DNA from: Argyresthia goedartella
Taxonomy: Eukaryota > Arthropoda > Insecta > Lepidoptera > Argyresthiidae
DNA length: 64,000 nucleotides
Direction of reading: 5' to 3'
Assembly (NCBI GenBank): GCA_949825045.1
Contig: OX463832.1
Span: 24,422,552 to 24,486,551, forward strand
Positions within the stretch are counted from its first letter, which is position 1. Every line of letters starts with the position of its first letter. The position numbers and the translations under genes are program-made. The notes below the pieces were generated by a model, which was not told the origin of the DNA, made no database searches, and worked only from the letters and a program-made list of their open reading frames with translations. Positions 1-11,255 of this stretch are shown here, piece after piece.

Positions 1-300
1 GCCTTGTTGCTCCCCGTGGCCACCACTCCGTGACTGCTCTGGTCCACCGTCCGTCATCCCGTCTAGCCAAGTGTCGCCCATCTCCACCTCAGTCCCGTTA
101 TCCGCTTACCTACATCTTCGACATTCGTCTTCCGTCGAACTTCGACGTTTGGCACGCGGTCTACGAGAGAGATACCTAACATGGAACGCTCAATTGCTCT
201 TTGGGCCACCTTGATTTTGTGTATAATTTGCTTAGTGAGCGTCCATGTTTCGGCTCCATAGGTGCGGATAGGCAAAACACATTGTTTATATACCTTAGTC
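1..300 (-). pseudogene. RTE-type LINE reverse transcriptase, C-terminal fragment
   Basis: A 70-codon open stretch at 63-275 on the minus strand reads like the region after the RT domain of insect RTE-clade LINEs: a YGAETWTLTK motif, then an R(A/S)IERSMLG-type motif and a basic W-rich end. The reading frame is short, and the protein has no RT catalytic core here, so this is a truncated piece. The window edge cuts the downstream side. What is seen is the motif string; the RTE assignment is from family knowledge and not searched. Confidence 0.7.
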
Positions 301-954
301 TAAAGGTGTGAACGATGTAACATTTAAATTTATTTTTATTTATTTATTTTTATTTATTAATAAAGTTTAATGCACAACATTACAGACTATGTCCAATTCG
401 TTGTACACATACAAATATACAAATAACATATAAACCCTTCCATTTAAACCAGATTGAAACCTAACAAGTTATAGTATCGTACATGTCAGTTCAATAAATG
501 TCAATAATAATAATAATTCAATAATAAAAATGTCATGTAATGTCATTTTGAATTAAAAACATATATTTATATATGATGAGTAATTTATCTAAATATATAA
601 AACAAAGTCGGGTTAGTTATGCGACTTATAACTAAGAACGGATGGACCGATTTTGATGATATCTTATTTGTGGGATTCGTCTACGCCCCGAATAGCAGAA
701 TAAGTAATAATAACATACCAGCAAAAATCACGGAAGAAATGTACAGAGCTTGAATTTTTAAATAAATTAGGTTCCTAACCCCGCCATCTTTCGCAATGGA
801 CAGCTCATCATTAGTGCCTGTTAGGCGATACGAAGTTCGCGTCGGAGCATGAGGGGGATGTTCTAACGGTGACGGACAACATCGTGAGGAAATGCTCATA
901 TCTATGAGTGCGTTGCTTAAGAGCAGATCGCATGTAGCTTTATATCTGTAACTT

Positions 955-1100
955 TGTCTTTTAGGACCATAAAGCCTAACTTCTGTAATCTTTGTATATT
1001 GGGACACTATGGACAGCCTAACTTCTGTAATGTTTGTGTTTTGGCATCCTATAGATAGCCTAACTTCTGTTATGTTTGTGTTTTGGGACCTTGTAGCCAT
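955..1100. repeat. Degenerate tandem repeat, about 45 bp unit
   Basis: About three to four imperfect copies of a unit containing 'cctaacttctgtaatgtttg' followed by 'ttttggga' are spaced about 43-48 bp apart. The apparent minus-strand frame through it (681-1100) is a by-product of the repeat. Confidence 0.6.
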
Positions 1101-1107
1101 TACTGAT

Positions 1108-1503
1108 TGTGTTCAGAAAGTTGGTCCGGCATACCGGAAGCCGCGCGGCGGCGCACTACAGGTATATTCATAGATATTGACAGTTGACAAAAGTCATGCC
1201 ATTTGTCAAAAATCATGACATTTGACAAAGCCCATGATATTTGGAAAAGATATGACAAAGCCATGACATTTCAGAGTAAACATGACATTTGAAAACAAAA
1301 ACCATGACATTTGACGAAAACCATGACATTTGACAAAAACCATGACTTTTGACAAATAAATAATGACACCTGACAAATCTCGTGATATTGTCAAAAATCA
1401 TGATATGACAGTAAAGTCACTACGACTAGGGTCTTTCAAGATTACCGAGTGTGTTCAGGAAGGTGGTCCGGCAGACCGGAAGCCGCGCGGCGCCGCACTG
1501 CAG
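1108..1503. repeat. 57-bp GC-rich direct repeats flanking a degenerate 'atgacatttgacaaa' array
   Basis: Positions 1108-1163 and 1447-1503 are near-identical direct repeats that include the segment 'ccggaagccgcgcggcg'. Between them, 1190-1400 holds about ten imperfect repeats of a unit like 'catgacatttgacaaaa', in clear contrast to the GC-rich flanks. This resembles a recombinationally expanded local repeat; no coding potential is credible. Confidence 0.6.
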
Positions 1504-1759
1504 GTGGTACGCTCGCGACGCGCCCTTCCGCGACGCGCCGCTCTTGTGCAACACGCGGCGCCGCTTAGCGGGAATGCTGTCTGTCAAACCACGCACTAGC
1601 CGCCGCTTGCCTGCAGTGAAAGCCACTTGAGCGATTTAGACACACACATTCAAGGGAACAATATTCAAACGTTTTGTGTTTGTTTTCTGTAATCGTATGG
1701 CCGTTGTTTACTATTTCGGGGTTGCTGATTTCAAATATCGTTTCCCTTATGGTAGCGCA

Positions 1760-1983
1760 CACACGGTGAATTCACGGTTCGTTTTTATGCCCATAAACAG
1801 AGCACAAATTGTGCATAATTAGTGAAAAGTGCTTCAATAGTTGAAGAAATAATGATCATTCTTTTTTTGTGACCGTCAAGGTAGCGCTAGTGTACCCCAC
1901 AACCTTTGCAAAAACGGCAAACATCTAAGGCACGAATTAAACACACAAAAATAGAGCATAAATAGTGCGCTCACTGTACCAAG
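1760..1983 (+). repeat. Left arm of a 220-bp imperfect inverted repeat
   Basis: This arm is the reverse complement of 4030-4262. Shared blocks include 'ttgcaaaaacggcaaacatc', 'gtgcataattagtg' and 'aaatagtgcgctc'. The arms are clearly diverged. Between them lie LINE tails and a SINE, so the pair probably represents one old foldback-like or TIR element later filled by retroelements. Confidence 0.7.
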
Positions 1984-1994
1984 TTACACAAAGA

Positions 1995-2690
1995 TTGCTC
2001 TTATAGGAATTAATGAATGAATACTTTATTGCACATAAAAACAAACATTCATATTCATATTCATATTCTTTATTGCACAGAAAACATAGACAAACAGACA
2101 GTTACAATAAATTTTATAGGCAAAGGCGAGCTTATCTCTAAAAAGAGATTTCTTCCAGCAAACCTAGGAAAGACAGGAGTGTTTATGAAAAAGGACAGTC
2201 CTAGTGCGCAATAAAACAGTATACATACGTACGAAAATTACTTTTAAAATATAAATAAAATATACCTAATAAAATATATATATATCTCAACTATATAATA
2301 CACTAGATAGCATGCACATATATAAACTACAAAATATCATACATATACTTACATAAATATGATACTAATTACGAAAGAGAAAGGAAATACGCTTTCAATC
2401 TTTTCTTAAAAGTGAAAATTGAGGGACTATCCCTAATAGTGCAGGGAAGTGCGTTCCACAGACGGATTGCCCTTAACCTAAAAGAGTGTTTGTAGGCATA
2501 CAGAGACAACACAAAGAAAAATATATGTGCAAAAGAGATTTCTACCCGCAAACCCAGATAGGAAAGGAAAGTGGACAGAGAGGAATGGAGATATAGAACT
2601 GTACATTTTAACAACTCACTAGCCGGGGCTTTATGATGGTGTACACATAATGGTCTAAGTGAAAGGCGACGTTTTGCATTCATGAATGAT
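1995..2690 (-). mobile_element. CR1-like LINE 3' part (minus strand), truncated
   Basis: On the minus strand an open stretch at 2369-2716 ends in a typical LINE RT C-terminus: FRLRAIRLWNALP, then a short linker, then FTFKKRLKAYFL. Downstream (toward 1995) follows an A/T-rich 3' UTR ending in short ATTCAT-type repeats. Its 5' end abuts another LINE tail of opposite orientation at about 2688. RT core and endonuclease are absent. Confidence 0.7.
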
Positions 2691-3068
2691 ACCTCTGGAG
2701 ATCTTGAAATTACCATTTGAGCAATTTAAAAACCATGTTAAAGCGACTTTGTCGAAAAAGGGATATTACAATGTTCAAGATTACTTAAATGACGGGACTG
2801 CATGGGGTTAATCTGGCTCAACACAGACCTTGCTGTTAATAATTTTGTAATTATTTATTCCTGCTTGTTAATTATGATAATGATAATATAAATATATTTT
2901 GTATTAGTTAAGCACAAGCCATTTTTAAAAGAGATCTAAAAATCAATCTGTGGAAGTTTCCACGCCCTTCTTCTCCCACAGTGGTCCAATGTAGAGAAGT
3001 GGCAAAAAATGACGATTGCTAAGTATATGTAAATATCTACAGTAATAATGACATTTGGAATTTGGCTA
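2688..3068 (+). mobile_element. LINE family A, 5'-truncated 3' tail
   Basis: This stretch matches the 3' end of the LINE at 5522-7877: the block from 'cctctggagatcttgaaatt' through 'gtggtccaatgtagagaagt' and a tail with ATTTGGA-type short repeats. It contains only the last codons and the 3' UTR. Short tandem 3' tails without poly(A) are typical of CR1-group LINEs. Confidence 0.8.
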
Positions 3069-3189
3069 CATCAAAAAAAATAGTGCCTTATTATGAGCGT
3101 TCGCAGTAGAACATAATAAGTTCTAGGAACAAACGTTCGTACAGGCATAAACAAAAATGATGTTTGTTCGGACCATGGACTGTGAATCT

Positions 3190-3394
3190 TACATAAACAT
3201 TTACATACAGGCACATACATTGCTTCTGGCCCCACACTAGGATACCCTGTGTCGTGGGTACCAGAAACAGCGACGTCACACATATATAAACATCCAAGAC
3301 CTGTTTTTTTTTTCATTACCCCCAGCCGGGGATCGAACCCGGGACCTCTCGCATGGTAGGCAGAGCCACAGCCGCTGCGCCACAGAGGTCGTCA
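3190..3394 (-). mobile_element. SINE family A (tRNA-headed), full copy
   Basis: On the minus strand the copy starts with a tRNA-like head that has an A-box-like segment and a perfect B box (ggttcgatcc), then a poly(T)/(A) stretch, then the family body containing 'acagggtatcctagtgtggg'. The same arrangement recurs at 14931-15123, 34939-35128 and 36389-36612. Confidence 0.85.
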
Positions 3395-3709
3395 AACACA
3401 AATTATATATTAAAAGTATATATTAAATACATACGTTACATATTTAAGTAATAATTTTTGATAAGTCAAATAATTAAGTAATATAGCAAATAACATTTTA
3501 TCAAGCATGCTGTCAGGACATCTTAAGGTTGAATCACTACTTTAATATGTAAAACCATTATTCTAAGACTGCGATGTGATTTTACTGTTAGGTTCTGCAA
3601 AATAAAATAAAATAAATAAAAAAACAATAACATTAAACATAGGTATATATTGAACTGTGATTATTTGTAAATGCCGGCTCGTGCATTGTTAAAATGTAGA
3701 GTTAGTAAA

Positions 3710-4022
3710 AGGAATATTACAATGTTCAAGATTACTTAGATGACGGGACTGTATGGGGTTAATCTGGCTCAACACAGACCTTGCTGTTAATAATTTTGTA
3801 ATTATTTATTCCTGCTTATTAATTATAATGATGATAATATAAATATATTTTGTATTAGTCAAGCACAAGCCATTTTTAAAAGAGATCTAAAAATCAATCT
3901 GTGGGAGTTTCCACGCCCTTCTTCTCCCACAGTGGTCCAATGTAGAGAAGTGGCAAAAAATGACGATTGCTAAGTATATGTAAATATCTACAGTAATAAA
4001 GATATTTGGAATTTGGAATTTG
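3710..4022 (+). mobile_element. LINE family A, 5'-truncated 3' tail (second solo tail)
   Basis: Nearly the same sequence as 2750-3068, including 'ttaatctggctcaacacaga' and the 'agtggtccaatgtagagaag' block, ending in ATTTGGA repeats. It sits just inside the right arm of the inverted repeat. Confidence 0.8.
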
Positions 4023-4029
4023 GAGTTTA

Positions 4030-4262
4030 ATATCGCACAGGGAGCGCACTATTTATGCACTATTTTTGTGTGTTCAATTCTTATCTTAGATGTTTGCCGT
4101 TTTTGCAAATGGTGTGGAGTACGCTAGCGCTACTGTTACGGTCGCGTACAAACAAAGAACGGTCATTATTTCTCAAACTGATGAGGCACCATTTTTTTTA
4201 CTTTTGCACTAATTATGCACTATTAATGCTCTATTTATAGGCATAAGAACAAACCATAAATT
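4030..4262 (-). repeat. Right arm of the 220-bp imperfect inverted repeat
   Basis: Reverse complement of 1760-1983, diverged. The two arms enclose about 2 kb occupied by two LINE-A tails, a CR1-like LINE tail and a SINE. Confidence 0.7.
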
Positions 4263-4952
4263 CAACGTGTACATGCCACCAAATATCTCGTTCATTGTAT
4301 TGTATCATCTCTAGATTTACAAATATAACTGCTTCTTAGCCGTAATGCTGACTCTCAAACCACGCACCAACTGCTGCTTCCCTGTTATGTATGAGCTACT
4401 TGTGAGAGGTGCTAATTGATAGTGCGTAGATTTTTTTGTCCTGATTTTTTACTTTCTCATATTACAGGGACCTGTCAAAAAGAAATGACGCTTAAAAAAT
4501 TACCACTTGTTTTGATACGTTTTCGTGCCGTCAATAATCATGAAATGTGTCAAAAAACGTGATCTCATTTTTAAAGGTGTAAACATTATTATTTTTATTT
4601 TTTTGACTTTGAACAGTTGACAAAATTATTGACAGTAACAGATTTCATCAATGCTTTTTACGTTTTCAAAATGTACGCTGTCGCTTTTGGGGCCAGGGGA
4701 GCTACTTAGGGAGCAGGGCAGGGGTAGGGCCATCGCCACCAATTAATAGGATATGCAAATATTTTACCGTGCCAGTCCAGTTCATTCCAGAAGTGCTGGA
4801 ATATCTCTTGGCGTTTCTCTTCATCAAACTGTGTACAGTTTCTTGTCACGCCTGTAATGTCAAAATGGAAATGTACAAGAGAAAAATATTTATCAAATTT
4901 AAAGTTCTTTTACATATTGGCGGAGGTACATAGTTCAAGCGCTATTTCTATG

Positions 4953-5188
4953 ACGACCCGAATGGCCGCGTCGGCAGTGACGCTGCCTACGAAGCCAAGG
5001 GTTCCGGGTTCGAGTCCCGGTGGGGGCAAATATTTGTTTGATGAGAACGGATGATTGTACCCTAGTCATGGTTGTTTATCTGTCTAAGTATAATATTTAT
5101 CTATATAAGTATGTGTATCGTTGTCTAGTACCCAAGATACAGGGAATCCTAGTTTGGGGCTAGATCAATGTGTGTAAATGGTGTCCAA
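4953..5188 (+). mobile_element. SINE family B (tRNA-headed)
   Basis: The head 'gacccgaatggccgcgtcgg' with B box 'gggttcgagtcccgg' is followed by a body with 'acagggaatcctagtttggg'. Other copies are at 17096-17334 (-), 22092-22330 (+), 22857-23107 (-), 27466-27679 (+) and 29876-30103 (-). Confidence 0.85.
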
Positions 5189-5208
5189 GGAAAAAAAAAA
5201 GTGCTTCT

Positions 5209-5521
5209 ATATATATGTCACCGTAAGATTGTCAAACCGTTAGTTGGCCAACTATCGATATATAGTAAACTGTAGCGTACTGCTTACTATATGACGCGTT
5301 AGTTGATCAGCAAACGGTTAAAACCGTTAAATAGTAAACTGGTTTAAACTTGGATTGCAAACGAAATACTAGGGCAAACACTGCGGCAGCTTAGGTGAAG
5401 ACCAGAGGGGGCGAGCGCAGCGAAGCTTCATTGACATGTAAGAACAAAAGAAACGTAAATTCTAAAACCCGGTCTGGTTTACTATCTGCCGATAGTTGGT
5501 CAACTAACGCGTTAGTTTATC
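5209..5521 (+). mobile_element. MITE family F1, left part, interrupted by a LINE
   Basis: It starts with terminal repeat 'atatatgtcaccgtaagatt' and matches the uninterrupted copy at 28709-29100 in inverted orientation. The sequence breaks at about 5521 inside 'gttagtttatc'; the missing right end appears at 7878-7914 after the LINE. Confidence 0.8.
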
Positions 5522-5790
5522 TACTAGCCCATCCAAAAATCCAGGGGCTACCTGGCAAAGAACTTGTATTAGAATTATTTCTAAAAAATTCTGACATTGA
5601 TATTATTTGTGTTACTGAACACTGGTTGAAGGAAAATATGATGTCTTTTAACATAAATAATTACAAAATTGTCAGTTGTTACAATAGAAAGACTGCTGAT
5701 AGAGGTGGTTCTTTAATCTTAGTGAAAAATAATATTAAGGTGAAACAACGGAAAGATATTCTTGCACTTACTGTTCTACAAACAAACAAG
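5521..5790 (+). pseudogene. AP-endonuclease domain fragment of LINE A copy 1
   Basis: The frame 5395-5919 carries the N-terminal endonuclease motifs of a non-LTR retrotransposon from about residue 45: N/IQGL, the catalytic-Glu segment VTEHWL, and RGG-L-ILVKN. The first 40 or so codons of that frame are MITE sequence read through by chance. The conserved YRPP and GD-N-D motifs seen in the second copy (39400-39555) are missing, so the nuclease is incomplete. Confidence 0.75.
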
Positions 5791-7877
5791 TTGGTTTGTA
5801 GAACTGCAAAAACTTTACACATTAATAGAAAAATTCAAAATTCAAATAATAGAATGAAAACAGTTTGGCAAACCGCGAAACTGGCAAAGTTATACCAAGG
5901 GACAATGATTTCTGCCTAAATATAGGTGATGATGTTGTTAAATCCAACGCTGATGTTGCTCGAGCTTTTGAAACATTCTTCACCAATGTACCCGTACTCA
6001 CAACGGACCGTCTAAATTCATCTCCATATGAAGCAGAGACTTTATTAAAAAATAACACTAGCGTCAGTAATGTATATTTAAAATTTCATCATGTATATCC
6101 CCAGGACATTGTCAAAACGTTTAAATTACTTAATTTAAAAAATACGGAAGACCTGTGGGGTATATCAGTCAAAGTCATTGGTTCAGTAATTCTAGTTATA
6201 GCCCCACACTTAGCTTATATATTCAATAAATGTGTTGACGATGGGGCTTTTCCAGACCTCATGAAACACAGTAAACTGATACCTCTGTTCAAGTCGGGAG
6301 ATAAGGGCGATCCTTCAAATTTCAGACCAATATCTGTTCTTCCAACACTAAGTAAAATATTTGAAAAGATTATACTCAATCAAATGCTCTCACACTTCAA
6401 CCGTACAAAGCAACTCCACGCTAAACAATATGGTTTCACTAGGGGTAAATCGACTACGGATGCAGGTATTACCCTTGTTTCTCATATTTATTCTGCATGG
6501 GAGGCCGCACAGGATGCTATCGGAGTTTTTTGCGACCTGTCGAAGGCGTTTGATTGTGTTGATCATAATACGCTGTTAATTAAATTAAATCATTACGGAG
6601 TTAGAAATAAAGCGTTGGATCTACTAAGATCATACCTAAGCAATAGAATTCAAAAGGCAGAAGTTAACGGCGTAAAATCTGATGGATCGGGTGTTAAAAT
6701 TAGCGTTCCACAAGGTTCCATATTAGGCCCTTTCTTATTCCTGGTATATATTAATGATCTGCCTTTCATGGTGGAGAAATTAACTGACATAGTGTTGTTT
6801 GCTGATGATACTTCAATGGTCTTCAAAATTGAAAGACAAAAAGAAGATTTTGATGATGTTAATGGTGTATTGTCTTTAACCTTGAATTGGTTCACAGTTA
6901 ATAATTTATTGTTAAACGCTGGTAAAACCAAGTGTATCAAATTCTCACTTCCGAATGTCAGGCAAGTTGAGACCAGTTTAGTGTTAGACAACAGCACGTT
7001 AGAATTGGTAAATGATACGAAGTTTCTTGGAATAACCATTGATAGCAAATTGCAGTGGGGACCCCACATAGATAAATTGGCTGGTAAATTAAGTTCTGCG
7101 GCTTACGCTGTTAGGAACATCAGACAAAGCACGGATGTCGCTACATCTAGGCTAGTATATTTTAGTTACTTTCATAGTGTGATGTCCTATGGTATCTTGT
7201 TGTGGGGGAAAGCAGCGGATATTCAAACTATTTTTATTTTACAGTAAAGAGCTATTCGAGCAATTTATAATTTAAAACGAACAGACTCCTTAAGAGAGCT
7301 TTTTAAAGAAATTGACATACTAACAGTAGCTAGTCAATTTATTTTATAAGAACTAAATATTATATAAGAACCTTACAACATTTTCCAAACTTAGCGATAG
7401 CTGTAATGTTAACCTAAGAAATAATCACAGACTATGTGCGCCCCGTTTTAGACTCGCGAAGGTTAGCAATTCTTTCAAGGGTCAGTGCATTCTCTACTAC
7501 AATAAGATACCTCTGGAGATTTTGAAATTGCCATTTGAGCAATTTAAAAAGCATGTTAAAGCGACTTTGTCGAAAAAGGGATATTACAATGTTCAAGATT
7601 ACTTAAATGACAGGACTGTATGGGGTTAATCTGGCTCAACACAGACCTTGCTGTTAATAGTTTTGTAATTATTTATTCCTGCTTATTAATCATAACAATT
7701 ATTTTTTTCATATTTGTATTAGTTAAGCACAACCAATTTTTAAAAGAGATCTAAAAATCAATCTGTGGGAGTTTCTATGCCCTTCTCCTCCCACAGTGGT
7801 CCAATGTAGAGAAGAGGCAAAAAATGACGTTTGCTAAGTATATGTAAATATCTACAGTAATAAAGTACTATGACTAC
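5522..7877 (+). mobile_element. LINE family A copy 1 (CR1/Daphne-like), inserted in a MITE
   Basis: This retrotransposon copy holds an apurinic endonuclease start (IQGLPGKELV, then CVTEHWL), a complete-looking reverse transcriptase and a 3' UTR with the family tail. The endonuclease C-terminal half is missing (an internal deletion near 5770-5800), so it is not autonomous. MITE sequence on both sides (5209-5521 and 7878-7914) shows it transposed into the MITE. Copies of its 3' end are scattered in the window (2688, 3710, 8363, 43859). Confidence 0.85.
5865..7247 (+). pseudogene. LINE reverse transcriptase (LINE A copy 1)
   Basis: This 460-codon frame is a non-LTR reverse transcriptase. RT motifs in order: SNFRPISVLP (about residues 150-160), motif A FCDLSKAFDCVDH (about 220-233), motif B PQGSILGPFLF (about 285-295) and the catalytic motif C LFADDTS (about 310-317), followed by thumb motifs. 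The frame stops at a TAA at 7245-7247, where the second copy has a lysine codon, so the C-terminus is cut by a point nonsense change. Its N-terminal codons lie in a frame different from the endonuclease piece. The palm core looks intact; the element as a whole is dead. Confidence 0.85.
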
Positions 7878-7914
7878 TATGACTAACGGTTTTGACTATA
7901 TTACGGTAACATAT
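7878..7914 (+). mobile_element. MITE family F1, right end
   Basis: 'ctaacggttttgactatatt' and the terminal 'acggtaacatatg' complete the MITE begun at 5209. Confidence 0.75.
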
Positions 7915-8189
7915 GCATGAAACGTCCACATCAAAGTTTTTGTTGCACGGTACCACAAACCAAAACTCATCTGTGTGTATATTTTTTGTTTTCGTTAAAG
8001 CGCTAAATCTATGTTGATAAAATGTATATGGGACCACCTTTGATGTATGACCTACTAATCTAAACAAGAATCAACAAAATGGATTAATAATTGACGGAGT
8101 AATCGCGTAACTTACAGAGTCGAATAGAGAACCTGCTCCATTTTGAAGTCTGTGGCAAAGGCGTGCGGAATATTAAAAAAAACTTTATC

Positions 8190-8465
8190 TATGACCTGTG
8201 GCGGCGCGGTTCGAGGCCCTGCCTCCCAACCGAGATGTCCCGGGTTCGAATCCCGGTTGGGGACGACGACAAACATCCCCAGCCTTGGATGTTTATATGT
8301 GTGTATCGCGGGTGGAGACCGATACCGAACCATGTTAAAGCGATAATTATATATATATATAATTATCTTCTCCCACAGTGGTCCAATGTAGAGAAGTGGC
8401 AAAAAATGACGATTGCGAAGTATATGTAAATATCTACAGTAATAATGACATTTGGAATTTGGAAT
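8190..8465 (+). mobile_element. Divergent SINE head followed by a LINE A 3' end
   Basis: 8190-8330 is a tRNA-like head with B box 'gggttcgaatcccgg' and a short SINE-A-like body. 8363-8465 is the last ~100 bp of LINE A ('agtggtccaatgtagagaag'), separated by an (AT)n stretch. The junction could be two insertions or a SINE using a LINE tail. Confidence 0.6.
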
Positions 8466-8555
8466 ACAAATGCCACATAGAAACGGGACGCCCATCCAGA
8501 TACCGTCTCGGCCAGATATTGCTTAGCCCGCACGATCATTTCACGACCTTATTAC

Positions 8556-8742
8556 CTTTAGCACAGAACTCGGATTTGCACGGCGGCCCCATCTGCCTCT
8601 CCGCCTTGGGCACATCCTGGACCCACGTGGGCTTAGGTGCGTCCGTCTTGCTCCTGCGGAACCCGAAGTAGCTCTGGCCAGTCATGCGTTTAGCTTTCTC
8701 CTCTTTTCGACGTTGAGATTTCAGTTTCGCTTCTTGTTTTTT
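8556..8742 (-). CDS. Internal coding exon of an unidentified gene
   Basis: On the minus strand an acceptor (ctttttgcag) precedes a 187-nt open exon that ends at a donor (aaag|gtaata). It encodes about 62 residues: a Lys/Arg-rich helix (KKQEAKLKSQRRKEEKAK), then QSYFGF and a Cys motif RQMGPPCKSEFC. The frame enters in phase 0 and leaves in phase 1. MOCS3 exon 9, 4.6 kb upstream on the same strand, also ends in phase 0, so the two could be joined, but nothing in MOCS3 resembles this. Similar Cys motifs occur, from memory, at the start of transposon-related insect proteins. Function unknown. Confidence 0.5.
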
Positions 8743-9120
8743 CTGCAAAAAGTAATAATATTAAATAAATATATATAGTGATAGCCATGCTGATCGAATA
8801 ATTTAATTTATCTTATTCACTTATTTATAAATGTAATTAAGTTATAGTTTTTCAAAATCAAAAGCTAAGGTGTAACAGAAATGTGAAGTTCTAACACTTA
8901 GTTGCACGTGTTTTTCTATTACGATGGATAAAGAATATGTTGTAGAAAAATATGTCAGAAGCCAATATATTTTCGTTATAGAAATAAAAGCATAAGTCAC
9001 TGAAAATTTTAGGACCCCCTAAATGATAAAAATATTAAAAAAATACTTTCACAAAATTATATCATTTATTTAAAATAATCCAAAAAAAACAGCCATTTAA
9101 AAAAAACTTTTATTTACATT

Positions 9121-9395
9121 GGTGTCCCAGTGCACTAGTATGTCTAATAAGTCCTAAAAACTGATCTCATTGGTGTCCCAGAGAACAAGTATATCAACTA
9201 AGTCCTAAAAAACTGATCTCATCGGTGTCCCAGTGAACAAGAATGTCTAATAATTCCTAGAAAACTGATCTCATTGGTGTCCCAGAGAACAAGTATGTCA
9301 ACTAAGTCCTAAAAAACTGATCTCATCGGTGTCCCAGTGAACAAGAATGTCTACTAAGTCCTAAAAAACTGATCCCAGCGGTGTCCCAGTGAACA
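9121..9395. repeat. 51-52-bp minisatellite, about 5.5 copies
   Basis: Units begin with 'ggtgtcccagtgaacaagta' and continue 'aagtcctaaaaaactgatct'. Starts are near 9121, 9172, 9224, 9276, 9328 and 9380. A few substitutions separate the units. Confidence 0.85.
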
Positions 9396-9838
9396 AGTAT
9401 GTAAAAAATCACTACATATTTCCGTTACACCTGTGTAAATATTGCGTTCTCAAATCCGCGAATGTTACGAAAATGCGACCAGCATGCATTTTCAAATTTT
9501 GTGAGAATCAGTCAGAACATCAGGAAACAAACTTACCCCAACCCGTGTCATGCAACATTCGCAGTTTTGAATATTCTAAATACACGCTTACACAACACAC
9601 TTAGAGACGCAATAAACTTGAAAAGTTCATGCAAACAGCCGGTAACTGCTCTAACGTTGATGGAAAATATCGCGAGGAGGCCTTCGGCGTTGAGCTAGCC
9701 CCTGCGTAAAAACGTGGTTTGTATATGACTGTAGTCAAATAGTCAAAATACTTTTTCAAAAATTGCCGAGTTTCAGTTTTGTAGATAAGAGTGCCGGAGA
9801 TTAAACACCAACTTTGTAATTAAATATGCTTATGATAA

Positions 9839-10072
9839 AGCTAGTATTTAATCGCACAGCAAAAATACTGATTTACACAGCAAAAAAGGATCAGCAAAAA
9901 TACTTTTATGTTTTAAGTATTTTTGTTGTTCTTACATGTTAGACCTATTACGAAGGATAAAGGGGGTGAGCGAAGCGAAGCCCCCTTTACCGTTCACCTA
10001 AGCTATCACAGTATTTTGCCCTGATATTTGCTGTGCAAATCAGTATTATTGATGTGCAGTTTAATATTTCCC
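9839..10072. mobile_element. MITE family F2, complete, 9-bp target duplication
   Basis: A 234-bp element is bounded by the direct repeat TTATGATAA (9830-9838 and 10073-10081). Its ends are imperfect inverted repeats (AGCTAGTATTTAATCGCAC at left; GGGAAATATTAAACTGCAC as the complement of the right end). No ORF. A 9-bp duplication suggests a MULE-like source. The core 'acgaaggataaaggggg...cacctaagct' is shared with family F1. Confidence 0.75.
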
Positions 10073-10080
10073 TTATGATA

Positions 10081-10301
10081 ATGGCACCTAATCTGAAAAG
10101 CTTATTGCAGATGTCACTGGTGTAGTTGGAGGCTGCCTATCTGTCAAAGTCGCCGAATCCTATTAACTTTTTTTGCCAGTGCCAAGTGTATTGAAAGATC
10201 ACGTGACATGTATTTGGACCTAACCTCGGATGATCGAAACTCTTTGCCTCCAACGACGCCAGCGCCACCTAGCGGGGGCAAAGGCAGGAATAGGAGCCAT
10301 T
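10081..10301. mobile_element. MITE family F3
   Basis: The terminal repeat 'atggcacctaatct' on the left is answered on the right by an imperfect complement. The interior matches 29332-29576 in inverted orientation, including 'aaagagtttc', 'gaggttagg' and 'tgatctttcaa' blocks. Noncoding. Confidence 0.75.
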
Positions 10302-10396
10302 GGCTTCGACCCAGTGAATTTTTCGAAAATACCTTGCAATGGTAAGAGTGTTAAAAGTGTACAAATGTTCCGTTCCGTACAAATTCTACTGTTCCG

Positions 10397-10800
10397 TTGT
10401 GTGACTTCAGACAGTGCCTACACAGGCTAGGGCTGTGCGAGTCTGCAGAGTGTCCATGCGGCGAGGACGACGAGAGCCGGGATCACGCCCTCTGGGAATG
10501 TAGGCTAGACGCGGACGAGAGATCGGAGATGCTGGATGCACTGAAGAGGACAACGGTCGGCCCAGTATTCCACGAGGAGCTAGTTTGTTGCGAGCAGAAC
10601 TACAAGGCGTTGCGCAAGTTTGCACACTCATGGCACACCAGGATGAGAATATTTGAAGATTGAGGACAGCAGTGTACTACGTGGTACAGTTCGACGCTGA
10701 GTGACGTGTTGTGTTGTCGAGCCCCATGTGGGGAGGACGAGGAAATAGTATTGTATGGCCTGCCCAGAAAGGGAGAACGGCCGGGACGCATTCATTCATC
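10397..10800 (+). pseudogene. R1-type LINE 3' fragment with CCHC-like end
   Basis: The short frame 10397-10663 contains the C-terminal zinc-knuckle-like motif of R1/LOA-group LINE proteins, CPCGEDDESRDHALWEC, followed by a helix and a stop, then about 130 bp of 3' UTR. No RT core is present, so this is a 5'-truncated copy. Confidence 0.7.
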
Positions 10801-11255
10801 ATTAGCATCAAGCATCAGCTTAACAGCTCGCCTTTGTACATTTATTTTCCATTTACCAGTCAGTTAAAAAATACAAATCAAGTAAGTCTAACACCATCTA
10901 TTGAGCAATTTTGGAAGCTTTGTCCTGTTTTAATCAACTCGGTAAATGATTCGTCATTCGGCATCCGAGTGCTAATATTGTGGTCAGGCAAGAAGCCACG
11001 TGGTCTAGAAACTCAATAGGGCGTGGGTCTTTTGTCTGACAGTACCGATGTGTGACTGACTGTCCTTCTGTTTCTATTGAATTGGCGACTAGATTGTTTT
11101 GCTGACAGTCCTTACAAAGACAGATACAACATGTAGTTAGTTTTAGTTTTATTTACTTCGTATTATTTCTGTTGCAGGGCATCAAGAAACTGCATGCGTG
11201 AAGGAGCCGAAGGCAAGTAGCGCATGGCAGTGCCCAATATTCGGTCTGTAAGCCG

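Noticed and set aside
681..1100. 139-codon minus-strand ORF
   Set aside because: Repetitive peptide (NTNITEVRLSI) from a degenerate tandem repeat; no other support.
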